Positions 25,101 through 40,100 of a DNA stretch of 64,000 nucleotides are shown one piece after another. The stretch comes from Chrysogorgia sp. JL179-B06 (Eukaryota > Cnidaria > Anthozoa > Scleralcyonacea > Chrysogorgiidae), in the NCBI GenBank assembly GCA_035772405.1, contig JAYKKM010000258.1:62001-126000 (forward strand), written 5' to 3'. How positions within the stretch are numbered: the stretch's first letter is position 1; every line of letters starts with the position of its first letter. The notes below the pieces were generated by a model. That model did no database searches, was not told the origin of the DNA, and worked only from the letters and a program-made list of their open reading frames with translations. Both the position numbers and the translations under genes were made by a program.

Positions 25101-28100
25101 GCGAAACAAAAATAATGAATAATTTTTATTCCCAAGAGTAATCTCAACGCCGTCCTCATTCTGTTTACAACGCCACTGAGAGCATTTTCACGTCTTTAGG
25201 ACGACGGTAACTCGCGGAGAGATGAGAACTGTTCCTTAAGACTGACTTTAAGTCAGTAAACACAGACACTACAATCGTTTTAGAAATATTGAAGTATTTT
25301 GGAGATCATAAAACAAACTTTGAGTGTTAAATACGCTAGTCAATCGACCGTGGTTTCATTCAAATACTAAAATTTATATTGCTTTCACTGCCGTCGCCGT
25401 CCTAGGTTGCCGTCGTAGAGCTTAAGGTCCCTAATTGTATGGAATTAGGTACTGTATGTACAGTTATATGGCAGCAGAACCAAAGCCAAATAATTTTCCT
25501 GTTATAATAAGACCTAAGTAACTTGGTAACAAGATCGAAGTCTTATGAAAGACTTAATAAGACCTAAGTAACTTGGAGTTGGAACATAAACCACTTAACA
25601 GATCACAACAATTTGCACCAACATATTGAATTTTCTTTATTTCTTAAAATGATGGGCCTGGTTTCACAATAATGTTTCTAAGATAGTAGAACAACGATTT
25701 TGTCGTGGTAATAAATTTGAACAAAGCTTTAAAGTACGTCGAAACCATAGTGAAATGGTAAATATAGTTCTTACAAGAACTGTTTGAAATCACTACTAAT
25801 ATAATTATTATACAAAGTCTATGAATGGCATGATGTTGGAGCAAAGGATGGGAAAGAGAAATGAGTTCTTAGAAGAACTGTTTAAAGATAGAGAAATAAA
25901 TAGGCTTTAAAATAAATGAGCATGATGCATTTTGGCAGACAACTTATCAAGTGCTACGTCTGCTAAAGAAAAAACCCATAAGATAGCTTGTATTTATAAT
26001 CAACGAAAAGTCCAGTTACGTCAGACGCAAAGGCGTCATGACAGTGTTCTTAAAATAACGATGTCTTAAAAATGAATTCCTTTTGTCGGCACAAGTCAGG
26101 ATCTGACATCTTGATGTAAATAGATTCTAACACCTTCAATTGAAAGGGCGAGCAACACTTGGCCAATATCCGGAAATTAGTATCATTGTAAGAGTTGGCG
26201 CATTGAGAATTTGACAGGAGGTGTCGGGAAATGGCAGAATCACAGTTAATGACCACGTCTTGACGGCATTGTCTTCTTGGCTGTTGGCATAACAGAACAG
26301 TTTTTCGGCGTATGTTAGTAGGAACGTGTTGTTTCATTCTTTCGCCTAACCTTTTAGATGTTCTTCCTATGTAGCGAGAACCGCACTCGCATTTAAATTC
26401 GTAAATTACAGAGCTTGATGAAAAGAATAGAGAATAATACATAATATATGTACATTGAGATTATAAGCATCGAAAAGTGCAGCTTTATTGGCTTTATATT
26501 TCTGTTCGAAATCTCGGGAGAAATGTGAGACGGATTCTCACCCCGGCTGACATACGTTTTGCTCGAAATATTTCAAGATCACAAATGATTGCAATCAAAT
26601 TTTGTTTATGATTACGATTACTTGCCAGCAACATTCCTTATTAATCGTTGAGCGAACACTCGAGCGATAGCGACCAAAGAAGATGGCGCATGGAGATCAG
26701 CCAATGAGATGAGCACAGTGCCTGGTTTCGCAAAGCCTATCAGGATAATGCAATAATTGCATTTTGTCGACCCGGAAAATAAAATACAGAAACGCCACCG
26801 AAACCTATAGACTCGTCTACCACCACCGATGGTAACACGAGTAATTATTATTCTCAAACTCATTAATAATTCATGAGCCAATTAGCCAATGAAATCACTT
26901 TATTTTATCACATGACTGAGGCTGGATACTCGAGCAAAACACGTAAAAATCATATACCACCACAGTTATTAGATCAAACCCGGTTTTGATCTAATTGCTG
27001 AGATCTTAATTAATAATTCATTTTTTGGAGAACGAAACGACCTGCCTCCGTCTTCGCTCATCCTCAACTGAACATAGTCTGTTAATTTTCTGAATAAATT
27101 TTACACACCCTCGTGAGTTCAGTCCCATGAGGGTTTGTTCTCAAATGCGTTTTAAGTAAACATCCAATTAAATCCGTGTTCGATTGAGAAGCCATATAAA
27201 CAACTCGTTTATCTTGTTTCATCAGGGGATCCAAACACTCAAAAACAATAAAAACACTCGCGCTCGTGTTTTCATCATGTTTTCTCGTGTTTGGATCCCC
27301 TGATGAAACACTCAAACTCGTTGTTCATATATTACATCTTGACTTTTATGTTCTCTGTTTGATGCGCGAGCATCATTAATGTCAACACTTTCATATTGTC
27401 TCTATATGATCCAGAACTCCTAACAAACTATGCCAACCGACACATTGGTGATTGATATAAAATTGAGAATTCAAATAATGCCATTCAAGGGAACATTTGA
27501 CATGCGTGTAATTTGTCGTGTAACAATAATATAATAATTTCATCAATAATTGTATTATGCCATGTGCTTCTTTAAGGTCTGGCAACGCATGAACCACATT
27601 TTACCATATTACGAGAAGAGTTTAAACCAAATCAGAAGAGGCCTTGTGATTTATGTGGCCAGATTGGTAAGGTCCTGGCAAGTTTTTAGATTCACCAAGA
27701 TTATAATATCATGAATCATAAAAATGTCATTTGAAAAATAATTTTAATGTGTTTAGGTCATGAATTTAAAGACTGTGTTGGCCTTCCAAAGGAAAAACAG
27801 GGAGAGGTAGGATTGTAATGTTTATAATTTAGACTGAGACACTTGGGTGAAAGTTTTAGAAATTAATTATCAGGACCTCCATTGATACCAGTGCTTACAC
27901 TGAAAGTTTTCAGTGTAGCCATACCCTGTATAATGTACTAGTCAATTGACAGGCCGGGGAATTAACGGGGAAATGGCCGTGGATTAACGTTGCATTTCTC
28001 CGGGGGGGATGGGGGAATTAACGAGTTATAAAATCACGAGGCATTGTAGCCGGGACTTTAACGCTCGGCCAGAGAGTACTGGGAACAAGGGTCACTTGCT

Positions 28101-31100
28101 CCGTTCTCGATGGTAAGTTTCATAATTTGTGTCTCGTAACCTTCACAATTTGTGTATTACATGTAAGTCACGGCACATTTCAAGTCTATTGAGAACAAGG
28201 TGGTGACTGCGCTAATACTGCACTTGCTACCGAACAAAATATTTGAGTTATTTACACGTGGCCATTTTCGAATTACGCTCTATATAATTGTTAAATTTTC
28301 TGACCTCGTCCACGACCTGAAACTATTGTTTGCAGGAAGTGAACTATATAAATTTGGAAATGACCTATTCAATTCAAATCAAAATGGAGATTTTAATAAT
28401 TACCGCGGCCATAGAGGCCGGGACTTTAACTCCCCCGATGACCGGGGAAAATGTCGAACTTTAAGATAGATAGATAGATAGATAGATAAACTTTTATTTA
28501 AACAGGATAACCCAGTCAGTATAAAAATATACTGGTATCAAAAGGGGTCCTGTAACACTCACCAATGTTAATTTCCCGGGGGTCGGGGTTTCAATTGACT
28601 AGTGCATAAATATAGAAATTATTATTATCATTCACAGTACTAGTATTTAAAGGGGAACTGTACCCAAAAAATAAATTTAAAAATAAATAAAAGGCCTTTA
28701 AGTATAATGTTTAGAAATGTTAATAGTTTTACATACCGTAAGATACCCTGCTCTTGTACTCGAGAAATAACGTTTTTATTCTCGTTGTTTATACTTCAGG
28801 GCGCCGCCATTTTCGAGTTTGTTCGACGGCTCAAGATTGATGTACAGCGGTGGTTTTCTTTTCAATTTTGACGTCATTGAGTGCTTGTCTTTTGTCAGCT
28901 GTTCCTCACGTTGTAAGCCATAAATTACTGGCGTTGTAATAGCATTGTAACCAGTAAATTATTGGATTGTAACCAACCTCAAAACAACAAAGATCCTAAA
29001 TCTAACCCTAACCCCCCGACTAACGAGTTTTCTAACGCTAACTCCCCGGCTAGCGAGTTTTCTAACCCTAAATTCCCCCAGCCCTAGCTCCACACGCACT
29101 CCCCTATTTCAGGTCCTAAATTAGTATACTAGTGAGAGAGACTAAGCATGTGGTACTAGTAATTGACTGTTACACGCATGCGCTTACAATCCAATAATTT
29201 ACTGGTTATAATTTATGGCTTACAACGTGAGGAACGTTTTTTGTTCCTTACACTCGAGTGACGTCAAAATTGAAAATAAATGCCCGCTGGACATCAAGTC
29301 TGAGCCGTTGAGCAAACTCGAAAATGGCAGCGTCCAGAAGCATAAAATACGAGAATGAAAACGTTATTTCTCGAGTACAAGAGCAGATACCGTAAAACTA
29401 TTAACATTTCTAAACATTAATATACTTAAAGGCCTTTTATTTCAAACTAATTAATTTTTTGGGTACAGTTCCCCTTTAAGATAAATTTGACAATGTGTAC
29501 TTTCTAAATATTTTTTAGAAAAAGTATCTCTTCTTTTATCAATGTAATTTTGTTACCATTATTATTGTGTCTTTTCCAGTTTGATGAACTACCAAAACCA
29601 ATTGGTGAAGAAGTCAATTTTATTTTTATTCGATTGAATGTGCTTCGAGAGGTATCAATCACCTATTTCAGCTTTTTACTTCATTTAAAGTTTGTATAAA
29701 CCGTCCGCAGTTATAGTAGATTTCTGTATTGAGGACGACAAAATAGTTGATAAGATATTTTATAGTTTTTGATTTACTCCATTCGTTTCAGAGATCTCTC
29801 TCTAAACATAGCCAAAAAGCGCTATTTTGAAAAATTGTCCGCTAACAATTTCCGAAAATTGCAAAGGGTCTGGTAATTACCTTATATGACGTATTACGTA
29901 ACTTTACTGATCTCTAAATAAAGACTAAGGGCCTGTTTACATGGACGAAAGTTGTCCCTAGTAGAAGGGTCACCCTACCCCCCGAGACAACTCTGTAGCG
30001 CGTTTACATGCAAAAATCCTCCTCGGTTTTAGCCGGAAGGCCTGGGAATATTTCTATTAATACTCCAAGATAGCCGATCGTCGAAACCAAACTATAACTG
30101 CATTGTTGTCCAAACCATGGAAAATCACTATTTTCCCAGGCAGTAATTAAAGAAAATACATTTATAATGAAAGCAATCTTGCGTACTTCTTCGTATAACT
30201 TCACTTTATCTGCGTTAAAATCGATAGAATTAAATTCGAAAATGCTTTTGTATCCCTTAAGGCTGCTAATCAATGATTCGACCATTTGTGGACTCTAAGA
30301 CCATTTTTTCTGTGGAGTGTTTGCTGCTGTTTCTTTTTCGATGAGAATGTTAATTTCGGTCGCCATTTTGTCATACCTCAATCGAGGAAGCCTGGGTTGG
30401 AATCTCTCTCCTCCGCAGAGGCTTAGTTATATATTTTATTAGAAAAAGCGTAGCGGGAGAAAAATCGGAGGCGCGCACGCGCGCTTCCCCATTTTGCCCG
30501 CACGCCTTCCTCTAATAAAAATAAGCCTCTGCGGAGGAGAGAGGGTTGGAATTATGGTACTGCGCATGATCCTACGTCAAAAGTTGTCTCGGATCGCCAA
30601 CATGGAGAAAAGTTACCTCGCCTTTATCTCGCCCCCCTAAGGTCACCCTCTTTGTGAAGAAAGGTGACCCTACCCCCAGGGTGACCCTATACTGCCCGAG
30701 ACAAGTGTGAAATTCTCCATGTAATCGCTCGCTGTCGAGACTAAATAAAATGAATGCAAAGTTAGCTCACCCAGGGTAGCTGACGTATGCAGGTGGATCA
30801 TTAATGTTCAAATCCATTGTTTTTATGCATAGTAAGTACACCTGCATACGTCACAAGACAATAAACCGCGCGTTTGAGATTTCACCAAAAACATTTAGCC
30901 ATGCCAAATTTTGAGAGTTGATAGCTCGAAGACTATGCAGCAGATTCACTTGAAATTTTCAGTGTACGCTCCTGCCGTGCTACTTTGTCCGTTAGAGAAA
31001 AACGCTAAATTTTTAAAATTTTAGCGAATTTTTCACTTCATAGACACTTTAAGCGGCCTGCAAGAGGTCATGTTCAAGACCACCGTAGTACCTCAAATAT

Positions 31101-34100
31101 GGCCGCCACGCGTTAATCCCGGCTTCATAGTTACTGAAATGGTGCCGTAGTTTGTGTTCTATATTATGGGAAAGCCTTCGACAACTAATTCATTTTAGCA
31201 TCTTAAAAGATGAGAGAAAGATAATCTCTGTCGCCTATAGTAAAACTATATAACGTGGTCCCAACAACATGACCGTCACGAGTTACTTCCGGCTTCATTT
31301 TCTGAACAATAGTTGCTTGATTCAGGGCCTGTTTACATGGACGAAAGTTGTCCCTAGTAGAAGGGTCGCCCTACCCCCTACCCCCCATATACCACATATA
31401 TTCAATCGCAGTCTTTCCCTATCTTGTAACGTTAAACTATGCCAATGGACAAACTTTGAGAGTTGATAGCTCGAAGACTCTGCAGCAGATTCACTTGAAA
31501 TTTTCAGTGAACGATCCTGCCGTGCCACTTTGTTCGTTAGAGGGGAAAAAATGCTAGCGATTTTTCACTTCATAGACACTTTAATATAGGTTTCACTCTA
31601 GCAATTAAAACATGTTAACTGAGAACAAGTAGCCCTCAGTCTTGACTGCATAGAACTTGGCTTGCATCTTTGTTCTAATCAAGATTATTAGGCATGAGAG
31701 TTTTCTCATCATGAACCTCCTGTTGCTATTTTTTTGCAGTACTTGGAAAGAGAACTAAGGATGGAGGGACTTCCTTTTCCCTATGACTTCGAGGTTTGTA
31801 TCATTTCAGTTGTATGGGAACTTCTGGTCTGAAGCTAATCAAAACTGAGTTCAATGCATGTTACTGTATTTGATAAGTTTAGATACGATGAAACTGCAAT
31901 GCAGCTGCAATTTGCTGCAATGCAGTTTAAAGAAGAACCAGTTTAAGGTGGCTCCCTACTGTTTCTTGAAAGGTGGCAAAAATGCAAATTTCAATTTCGA
32001 AAAGTGCCCATGGATATTTTGGAAAAGATTGAAACTAAAGCTATGCATAGAATAACTTTCAGGGCATCAAATACTATTAATGGCTAGTGTTTCATCTGTT
32101 GCTATGACAACAGTGACGTTTCAAAATGGCCGAAAATGGACATTTAATGTAATTTATTTCGCAAACGAGAAAGAAATGTTTAAATGCAAAAAAAATCGGG
32201 GGTCACCGACTCGTTTGCGAAATAAATTAGATTAAATGTTCATTTTCGGCCATTTTGAAACGTCACTGTTGTCATAGCAACAGATGAAATACTTTAGCCA
32301 TTAATAGTATTTGATGCCCTGAAAGTTATTCTATGCATAGCTTTAATTTCAATCTTTTCCGAAATATCCATGGGCACTTTTCGAGATTGAAATTTGCATT
32401 TTTGCCACCTTTCAAGAAACAGTAGGGAGCCACCTTAACCTTAATCGTTAACCTTATTTGCTTTACTAAACTTCTTTTTAGAGATGCGTGGATGATTGGG
32501 TATTCATGTGCTTTTTTGTTGGCAATGATTTCTTGCCTCATTTACCATCACTTGAAATACGGTAAGGTCATTGTTCACTTTAAACCTGGTTTCCATTTGG
32601 TCGCTGGCTGTTGCTAACTTTCGCTAGCTAGCATTAGCAGTCTTTCGGTGTCGATAGCGGTCGTTGCCAGTCGCTGAATGTCACTATATCAAATAAAATT
32701 TTCGGCGCAAAACTGCCGGGAAAGACAAAATGGCCGCCTTAAACGCTTCCTTCTTCAAGCATACCTGTTTACATTGCTTACGCTATGGCGACAATGAAGA
32801 AGCAGAAAGAAACATCGTTTCTGGGTGCGAAAATGTTTCAAAAGCGAAAACAACTCGGTGAACAACTAATTTATGTGGTGCTACCAACAGTTTATCTTCT
32901 TGTACTTGTCGCGAAACTCTTTGCTGAACTTATTAAAAAGACAATCGTATTTTGGTATCTCTTCCATAAACTTCTCAGAATATTCAATAATCTCAGTCTA
33001 CCACTGGTTGCGCTTCGGTCGCCTCGGCGGCCATCTTGAAGTTGCAACATGATGCACTATGGGAATGATTGTGTCGCTGAGATACAATTCATTCTCTCCC
33101 AGCGACTCTGTCGCTCTCGGTCGTTGCCAATCACTAGCGGTCTTTCCTACACCGTTTAAGACGTCGGTAGCAACAGCTTAACACTGCACTATAGCATCGC
33201 ATGGTCGCGGGTTAAATTCCAGCCGGAAGGCCTTGATGTTGCATTTTTCGCAACTGGTCCGGTTGGTCTTAAAATGTATATATTCCAACCCTCGAAATTT
33301 TCCTTCACCATAAACCCTCATAACTTTTGATCATAGACGTGTATATACATTATTGTATTGTTAAACCCACCTCGCATCTCACTCAGGTTAGCGGCCTTCG
33401 CTATACAAACCTCATTGTTTCATTCCTCTATTTTGGAAGCCGACTACCTTTCAAATTCTCCTTATTATTATATTCTTCTTGGTCATCATAACTTTATTTT
33501 TTTGTCTCCTCTGTTGCAGGGAAGGTGCAATTGACAAGCTTATTACTCTGTACAAGAAATGCCTACCAATCACTGGGGTGTGTTTTGCAGAGAACTGCAT
33601 TTAAGAAATAGAAAACATTTCCCGTGTTTCCATACAGTTATAGAAATACGAGTGGATGTTTGGGAGAACAAAAAATTAGTAAATTACCGTCTTTAAACTG
33701 CGATTTCGAGATTCTCCCAAACTTTCACGAGTGTTTCTACAACTGTATAGGAACACGGAAAAAATGTTTTCTATTTTCTTTATAAAATTACATTTCGAAA
33801 ATAAGTAAAAGGTTCATTTATTAAAATCATGAAAATGTAAATTCTCCTTACTTACGCAAAAATCACTCTTAGTTGTTAATGTGACTGAATTGTGCGACAA
33901 CTCGGGCTCGTTGTCTAATTGTTAAATAGAAACACGGCTTTTAGGCAATCAGAACAAACCTTTTCAAAATGTTATTTTATAAAAATACATAATTACGTTC
34001 ATAATAAACATAGAATAAGCATATACCATATTTCTAAGCAGCCATGTATTGTTATATAAAAAGTACTCCCACAGTCCCATTTCCAAACAAACATTACAGC

Positions 34101-37100
34101 ATTGAATCACACGTGAGATTACCACTAAAAATTAACATTTAGAGCATAATAAATTTATTAGTGCCGGAAATCCTTATAAAACCTTATATATAATAAATTC
34201 ACAAGATTTGTGTTCCGTAAAGGCTGGTTGTCAAAATCTATATTTTCACATGTGAAAATGCGATATAACCCGCAATCAAAATCGCGTACAGGCTCCTAAC
34301 ATGTGAAAATATAATGAAAACAAGAGAATATCTTAATAGCCAATCAGGAACTCCTTGAGAAAAGCGCGCGAAAACATGTTCAAGTAGTTGTTTTGTGACG
34401 AATTATAAAAGTAAAATTAACCGAGTAGATATTGTTTTTATGCGTTTTTAAGTATCCCATGAATTTTTAATTGAATGGTGGTCTTGATAATTGAAACATT
34501 TCACACTTGTAGCATTTGTATATCTAGAGAAATTGTGTTTATGATAAGCGGCAGATTTTATGCAAATTGGTTTTCTGGATTTATTGGAAACGCGATTTCT
34601 CCACTCAGGTAAACGTTGAGGGTATAAAACTTTTCAGTAAACAAGACCACCACTAGAGCTATGCAATGAACCACAATGAAGCTCAGATCTGCATCACAAA
34701 CATTTTTATGCGAACAAATGCAATTTCTCATGATTTAGACTATCGAGCCACTTTAAAGTGTCAAATTCTGAAATTTGAAGGCCACAAGATGCTATTTTTG
34801 TGATATCAAATTTTGTGATATCAAAAATATTTTACCGACAGTATATGCATGAATTTTTCATGAATTCGTACAGGTATTAGCTGTGCAATGACGAATTGAT
34901 TTGTTGTTAGACTACTCCAAAAAATATCTAGGGCCTTCGGAAGAGATGTAGTTGGACATTTTCTCCCTCATTTTTGCGAAAGGCTAAAATATATGAAGGC
35001 ATTGACATATCTGTAAAATAATTCGTCGTTGCACAGCTCTGGTATTGCATGTACCACATATAAAATTTCAGCACTTACCTGTTTGGAGAAATCACTATTG
35101 GCGCGGTTTCGTGCCTTTAAAAATGTTGACTGCCAAGCAATTAAAGATATGGACCCAAATCTTTTTCTTTGTAAATGATATTGGACCATGTTAACTACAT
35201 ATGTAAAAAATATGACTATATAAAATTTGTAGTATGATAAATCGTGCTCTCAAAAGGACTCCATTTTGACTATCGAGCCACCTTAAGTTACGTCACATAA
35301 GGTACCATTTTTAGTGGGGAATTCAAAATAGCGCTTTTTGGCCATGTTTAATAAGAGATATGACGATACGAATGAACCAGATCAAAAACTATAAAGAACT
35401 TTAGTCCTATCTCTCTTTAAACATTGCTATATGCAAGAAAAAATCGAGAGACGAACAAAGCAGAAATAGCCTTATATGCACTGATACAAAAAACGGACGT
35501 CTTTAATCTATTTGGGGTCGTTACATGTCAAAAATATAAATATGGATTTTTTAATTTGTTTTTATCAGGGATACCTTACTGAAAATGGATTTGTCAACTT
35601 GAAAGGAGTACAAAAGATTCTCAAAGGTGAGTACAATACCCCCAAATAATGAGCCTGCTAGCAGCTACCATTTTACGCGGTAACTATCGTCTCAGAGTCT
35701 CTGGTCAGTCAACCAATCAATCAGAATTTTCGTTTTCACTCTGAAATTATACTAAGAAGCGATTTTGAAGTTCAATTATTGAATTCTCGCCCTCTTAAAT
35801 ATATTATTATTTTTTCTCTTAGATTTAGGAGAAATGGAAGATATGATTTTTAAACAACGCCAACAAAGAGAAGTATGTGAATATAGAGAGAGTGCAATAA
35901 AAGTTAATTACTATCTACTTATTAACCGATCGCGACGTCTGCAGTACGCTAAAGTATTTAAAGAGAAAAAAGACCTAAATGGTTGGGTAAAAAAATAATC
36001 ACTTCTCTGAATGGTTGGATAGCAACATTTTCATGACTATTTACATAATCATGACCACATAAAAAATTAAGAGTTCATCATTTAACATCCGTTCTCCTTA
36101 GTCATCATTCCTCATTGCACATTAGCTTTTATTATTGTATTCCTCTCCTTGAATTTCTGCTCTGTATATATATACCCTAATAAAGACTTTACTTACTTAC
36201 TTACTTACTTACATAGGGAGATAATAATCTGAAAGTTACAGTAGGATCTGTCTGTATATCTGTCTGTATATCTATTTGGGTTTGTTATTAAAACTTGTAT
36301 CGACAATAGGAATTGGGCCTTATCTAACTTTTTCTTCTTGGGTTGGGTAAAAGATTTTCTTTACCCATAAATGGTTGGTTAAATTTCTGATTTTAATTTG
36401 GTTGGGTAAAATTTTTTTTCAGCACCAAATCTATACTGTACGAAAAACCCGAACGCAAATGCTTTCCCTTACAGACCGACCAAACGAGGCTAATAAGTAT
36501 TAAATGGCTTGCCATGCGACACAGAACCTGTCAAATTTAATTCACCTGCAGCTCAATTTATTTTGGTTTCAAACGTTGCACTTCTGTTGCATTTATTTGT
36601 TGAACTAAATTCGCTATATAATTAAGAAGTACAACTTTTAAAACTGGTCTTATAATTTACGTTAGAACTACAATCATCATCTATATTCCCAAACCAGTCT
36701 CCGCATGTACGCACTGCTTACCTATTTTTATGTTTGTTTCAGCGCTCTTTTCACTGCTTTACCTCTTAGGGTATAACATTTTCACTCATTAGAATATTAG
36801 TTACATCTTCAAGTTTGTTCCACAAATTTACTTGAAAATGTGCATATAATAATTACTCATGACAATGAACGTTGTATGTGCTTATTTTTGTAAATATAAC
36901 CTCAATTTTTAATTTTTTTAATTTTTTAATTTTACACGGGGCCACAGTAATTGGCGTAAGCTGTAGTGGTATCCCTGCCAGACTTATATTTTATATGTTA
37001 ATTTACCAATGACGAATCGAAATAAATAAATAAATAAGCTTAGCAATCACTGAGATATAAGACATTTTTAAAGGGGCTATGTCACGATTTGCCTGGTTAC

Positions 37101-40100
37101 TCAGCCAGCACTAATTTGTTCAAGATAGTATACGGCAATCGTGGCCTTCCAGCTCCTCGTTTCCCACCACGATTAGACATTAAATTGTCATTACGCTTTA
37201 CTTATAACTCGTCCAAAAATAACCCACCAACATGAAAATTACAAATACTAATCGAATAAATCGTTTAGCTTTCGCTTCGCTTTGATTTTGGATTCCGAAT
37301 CAAAAATCAAAAAGTACGCTTAGCTGAGTGACCAGGCAGATCGTGACATAGCCCCTCAAGGGGGTCGGGTCGTCTCGACACCGCTCTCCACTGTCTTCTA
37401 TCACCAACTCTACTCTCGAACACATCCACCCATCGCTTTCTCGGTCGCCCTCTCTTCCTTGTCCCAGTCTCCAGCCCCACCCCCCCTGTGCGGTCGGCGG
37501 TTACTGTTTATTTATGTGTAAAGTAACTTGGATTTCTGCTTTTATAGCTACAATATAGACAAAGAGAGAAACAAAAGAAAGAGCAACAGAAGAGGCAGAA
37601 CAACGTGAGTAAATGAGGCTGATTAACATGAATAGGTCTCTCGAGTACCATTGATGATACTTCATAAAATAGTCAAACGAAAGTTTGTTTAAAAAGTTTA
37701 AAATTGTCAAATTATGACATTTTAAGACGATATTCATGCTGAGGGAACTTAACAATGGTAAATCACGCGCATGCTTATAAACAAAATGGTAAGACGTCTG
37801 GTATATATAGCTATTCTGTCTGTAGATTATTTTACAATCACGTCGCAAAGATCCAAGAGACAAAGGGCTTGACGGCCATGTTGGTGTACCTAACAAAAGA
37901 TATACAATAAGAACAAATATGAAAGCTACCAAGTTCTCAAAAGAACTGGATATAAAATCAACAAAATTGTTTCATTCTTCTACTTTACTCACGTCTTTAA
38001 TCTGTTCTCCGTGTAGCGTGACAGTCCTCGCTGGGTACCCGCTGGTCAGTTCACTCCGTCGCCCGTCTTCAAAAGTCCCGATGCTATCACATCACCAAGA
38101 CAAGAAGCTTTTCAAATGCGAATGCAAGCCAATAACCAAGCCAATAACCAAGCCAATAACCAAGCCAATAACCAAGCCAATAACCAAGCCAATTTCGTAT
38201 GTTCTGTGATGTTACTTTATTTATCTTTAAATTGAATAAGAGCTTCGAATAATTCCTTTCTGTTTGCATTTGGTTATTTTTATTCTAGAGTGCCGCGGCT
38301 AATCTGAAGTCCACGCTCGTCGAAGACAAGTCAAAGGATAAAGGCACCCCAGGAGTGAGTTGTTTTTCTGTCTGTACATGCAAAAGCTGCCTCTTTATTT
38401 GACTACAACTCTTGTTTTTCTCGATAGACTCCGACAACTAGTTCAAATTCCAACGAGGAAGATGATGGTCCGCCAGACAACATAAGGTGTGTTTGAAAAC
38501 ACAAAAATGTTGGTGTACATGTATATTATTCGTAGTAACGTTACATGAGGATAATTAGTGATTATTGCCCCCGCAAGGTTTTGACCCCAGAGGGCCAAAA
38601 CCCGAGGAGGCATATATTCGATTTGTTCAGTTTAAGCCCGCAATGTGCTTTCGGGTAATAGCCGCAATTGGTATCGGGAATGAATTAAGGTTTCAATGGA
38701 ATTGTGGGATACCCACGAGTTTCAGTTTGTTGGCACAGAACAACATCGTTCTTCAGCAAGCAAGTCAAGTGGATCGTTCTTCAGCAAACCAAGTGTGTTT
38801 TTCGGTTCAGCCTCATCTATAAGTTCAAACTCGGATGTCGTGAACGTGTCATCTTCGCGCAGTAGATTTTCTTTGGCGATTGTCGAGGAGAGGCCGTCGT
38901 TCTCGATCATTATATTGTTCGACTTATATATATATAATGTAGTATGGTACGAAGGGTTGGGTAGCAACATCATTTTCATGACTATTTATACATAAAAATT
39001 AAGAGTTGGAATCTCGTCATCAGTTCTCCTTAGTCATCATTGCACATTAGCTTTTGTTATTGTATTCCTCTCCTTGTTTTCCTTGGATTCCTGCTCAGTA
39101 TAAGGACTAGTGAGATAATAATTTGAAAGTTACAGTAGGATCTGTCTGTATATCTATTTTGGTTTTTATTAAAACTTGTATCGACGATATGCTGGGAAAG
39201 CCGTTGGGTGAAATATTTTCTTTACCCATAAATGGTTGGGACGGTTAAATTTCTGATCTTAATTTGGTTGGGTAAACATTTTTTCCCAATCTATTTCTCT
39301 TCGTCGCCCACACAACCATAAATAATGACCGATCAGTTAAGTCTCCTACGAGGCAGGGCCGTCGAGAGCCAACAAGTTACTGAGAAAAATCAATAAATAC
39401 TTCGACTAGCAACACGCGTACGCAACAACCCCTCGCTCGATGTATGGTAACGCTCATTAATTACAACGGCGTCGTACATGCTATTTGGCGCATCCTAATC
39501 AATTGAGTCTGGCATGAAAAAGGGTCGAAATTAATTAATTAATTTTAGCCACAAATAATAGTTCCATCGAAATTACATTTTTTCAGTAAATAAATAAATA
39601 AAAAAATAAAAAATTGAATGGAAAAGAAATAACCGAATATTTGGAAAGATAAAAATATATAAACACCGTGGGAAAGTTGCATGGCCCAGCGGTATTTGAC
39701 CCTATCTGAGTCGTGGTAGCTCAATGGTTACCAGAGATCATGAAGGTTGCGGGTTTGATTCCCGTCTGGGGCTCAGAAACATTTTTCTGAGTTTGCGTTA
39801 AAGCTTGAGTGGCAAACAATTCATTATAAAGCTCTCTCTCTCACTACTCCAGTATAATTACAATACAATACAATAAACTTTATTTAAAGAGGGTTTAAAA
39901 TATTGCATAGCCAATATACCTGGTAAGTCAAAGACTTATCTTCCCCAGGGCCCTCGCTATTTAAGTTAAAAATACAAAGTGAAAATATTTAAAATAACAA
40001 AATAAAATATACTAATACTAATTAGTAGCTATAAAATAATTTCTTAAGTATTTCTTCTTAAAATCATTTAGGGATACACTTTCTCTAATGTTTGAACTTA

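Larger units (their letters stand above)
29929..30740. mobile_element. DNA transposon with SANT-like ORF remnant, nested pair
   Basis: Left end GGGCCTGTTTACATGGACGA, right end complementary to it with several differences (CTCCATGTAATCG); AGGGTCACCCT-type subterminal repeats occur at both ends. Contains the broken ORF 30004-30366 and the 140-bp MITE. A solo left end is at 31324-31385. Possibly Harbinger-type. Confidence 0.65.

Noticed and set aside
30004..30285. Independent intact small gene
   Set aside because: It lies inside transposon ends and is cut by an in-frame stop, so I list it as a relic.
31858..32541. Two near-identical open frames on opposite strands ([17 protein letters not shown])
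   Set aside because: They are the two arms of the palindromic MITE 31947-32434.
37501..37932. 143-codon open frame on the - strand
   Set aside because: Shadow of XRN2 exon 20 and flanking intron; no domain.
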